DNA from: Pseudomonas sp. WN033
Lineage (GTDB): Bacteria; Pseudomonadota; Gammaproteobacteria; Pseudomonadales; Pseudomonadaceae
Assembly (NCBI GenBank): GCA_002287035.1
Contig: NSKG01000007.1
Location: forward strand, 145,490-209,489
DNA length: 64,000 bases
Direction of reading: 5' to 3'
Translations under genes and position numbers: made by a program
Shown: piece by piece, positions 63,440-64,000 of the stretch
Numbering within the stretch: the first letter of the stretch is position 1
Layout: every line of letters begins with the position of its first letter
Notes under the pieces: generated by a model
Told to the model about the DNA's origin: nothing
The model's database searches: none
The model's input: the letters and a program-made list of their open reading frames with translations, nothing else

Positions 63440-64000
63440 ATGTCCCGTGCCCAGTGGGAACAGCGCGCAGACGCGCTAAAGATTCAAGGTCAGGCCTTTA
63501 TCAATGGTCAATATCAGAGCGCCGTCGGTGGCGAAACCTTCGACTGCCTCAGCCCGATCGACGGCCGAGTGCTGGCGCAGATCGCCAGCTGTGGCCAGAG
63601 CGATGCCGATCTGGCGGTGGCCAATGCCCGCGCCACCTTTGATTCCGGGGTCTGGTCACGCCTGGCGCCAGCCAAACGCAAAGAAATCATGATCCGCTTT
63701 GCCGAACTGATCGAACAGCATGGTGAAGAGCTGGCCCTGCTGGAAACCCTGGACATGGGCAAGCCAATCAGCGACGCCCTGGCAGTGGACATCCCCGGCG
63801 CAGCGCGGGCGATCCGCTGGAGTGGCGAGGCGATCGACAAGATCTACGACGAAGTGGCGGCCACCGCCCACGATGAACTCGGGCTGGTCACCCGCGAGCC
63901 GGTCGGCGTGGTCGCCGCCATCGTGCCGTGGAACTTCCCGCTGCTGATGGCCTGCTGGAAACTCGGCCCGGCCCTGGCTACCGGCAACTCGGTGGTGCTC
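63440..64000 (+). CDS. NAD-dependent aldehyde dehydrogenase (KauB/PuuC-like), 5' part
   Basis: The first 187 codons are in the window and the frame runs off the edge. Start ATG 63440 follows AGAGGATTCCGTT. The N-terminal part reads SRAQWEQRADALKIQGQAFINGQY, SPIDGRVLAQIA and MGKPISDALAVDIPGAAR, and the Rossmann entry is EPVGVVAAIVPWNFPLLMACWKLGPALATGN. These fit the 4-guanidinobutyraldehyde/gamma-glutamyl-aminobutyraldehyde dehydrogenase group. Catalytic Cys and Glu lie outside the window. Divergent from bauA, consistent with polyamine and beta-alanine breakdown. Confidence 0.82.
   Translation, partial: MSRAQWEQRADALKIQGQAFINGQYQSAVGGETFDCLSPIDGRVLAQIASCGQSDADLAVANARATFDSGVWSRLAPAKRKEIMIRFAELIEQHGEELALLETLDMGKPISDALAVDIPGAARAIRWSGEAIDKIYDEVAATAHDELGLVTREPVGVVAAIVPWNFPLLMACWKLGPALATGNSVVL

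Overview
The window is a chromosomal segment of a gammaproteobacterium of the Pseudomonadaceae. Many gene blocks follow the Pseudomonas order: coxB-ctaD-ctaG-coxC with SURF1/ctaA/ctaB/SCO, znuA/zur-znuC-znuB, glnK-amtB-sutA, lptM-lysA-dapF-DUF484-xerC-HAD with cyaY and cyaA, FabY-type ketosynthase, and the beta-alanine genes bauA/bauC/cupin. The exact species cannot be read from the sequence. A non-aeruginosa Pseudomonas or a Halopseudomonas-like organism is my inference.

Layout. 1-8.1 kb is an accessory catabolic cluster, more A+T-rich than what follows. It holds a DUF1329 envelope protein (cut by the window edge), a tandem-HxlR regulator, an acyl-CoA ligase, an acyl-CoA dehydrogenase, a carotenoid-cleavage-type oxygenase and an alpha/beta hydrolase. 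A short motif AGACYAAA recurs in its intergenic regions. 8.2-11.6 kb holds a GFA protein, an ECF42-type sigma factor with a long C-terminal extension, and three YCII/VOC/DUF1428 genes behind a good ECF42-like promoter. 11.6-14.7 kb is zinc uptake with a Zur box; 14.7 kb is a non-haem ferritin; 15.3-24 kb is the aa3-type cytochrome c oxidase and haem A assembly region. 24-35 kb contains prlC-yheV, a gamma carbonic anhydrase, an MDR reductase, an Amt-PAS-GGDEF-EAL fusion, an 8-oxoguanine-deaminase-like hydrolase, tRNA-Arg(CCG) and cytochrome c5. 35-39 kb is rep and a second GGDEF-EAL protein.

The clearest mobile-DNA event is at 39.9-44.7 kb. A roughly 4.8-kb A+T-rich element is inserted in comM (yifB), splitting it into a 5' piece (right) and a 3' piece (left) with no loss of coding sequence. 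It carries a large serine recombinase right at its left end, two genes I do not recognise, an XRE repressor-like gene and a small resolvase/invertase-type recombinase. The element is bounded by a 9-bp direct repeat (caacaggtt).

45-64 kb returns to conserved chromosome: ubiK, the nitrogen-sensing glnK-amtB pair behind a candidate sigma-54 promoter, sutA, lysine/peptidoglycan precursor and recombination genes, frataxin, class I adenylate cyclase, a glutathione S-transferase, fabY, the beta-alanine catabolic genes and the start of an aldehyde dehydrogenase. Two related long-hairpin intergenic repeats (57.4 and 61.7 kb) and a third, different one (19.6 kb) are present. No CRISPR array, insertion sequence with a DDE transposase, rRNA or prophage structural gene was seen.
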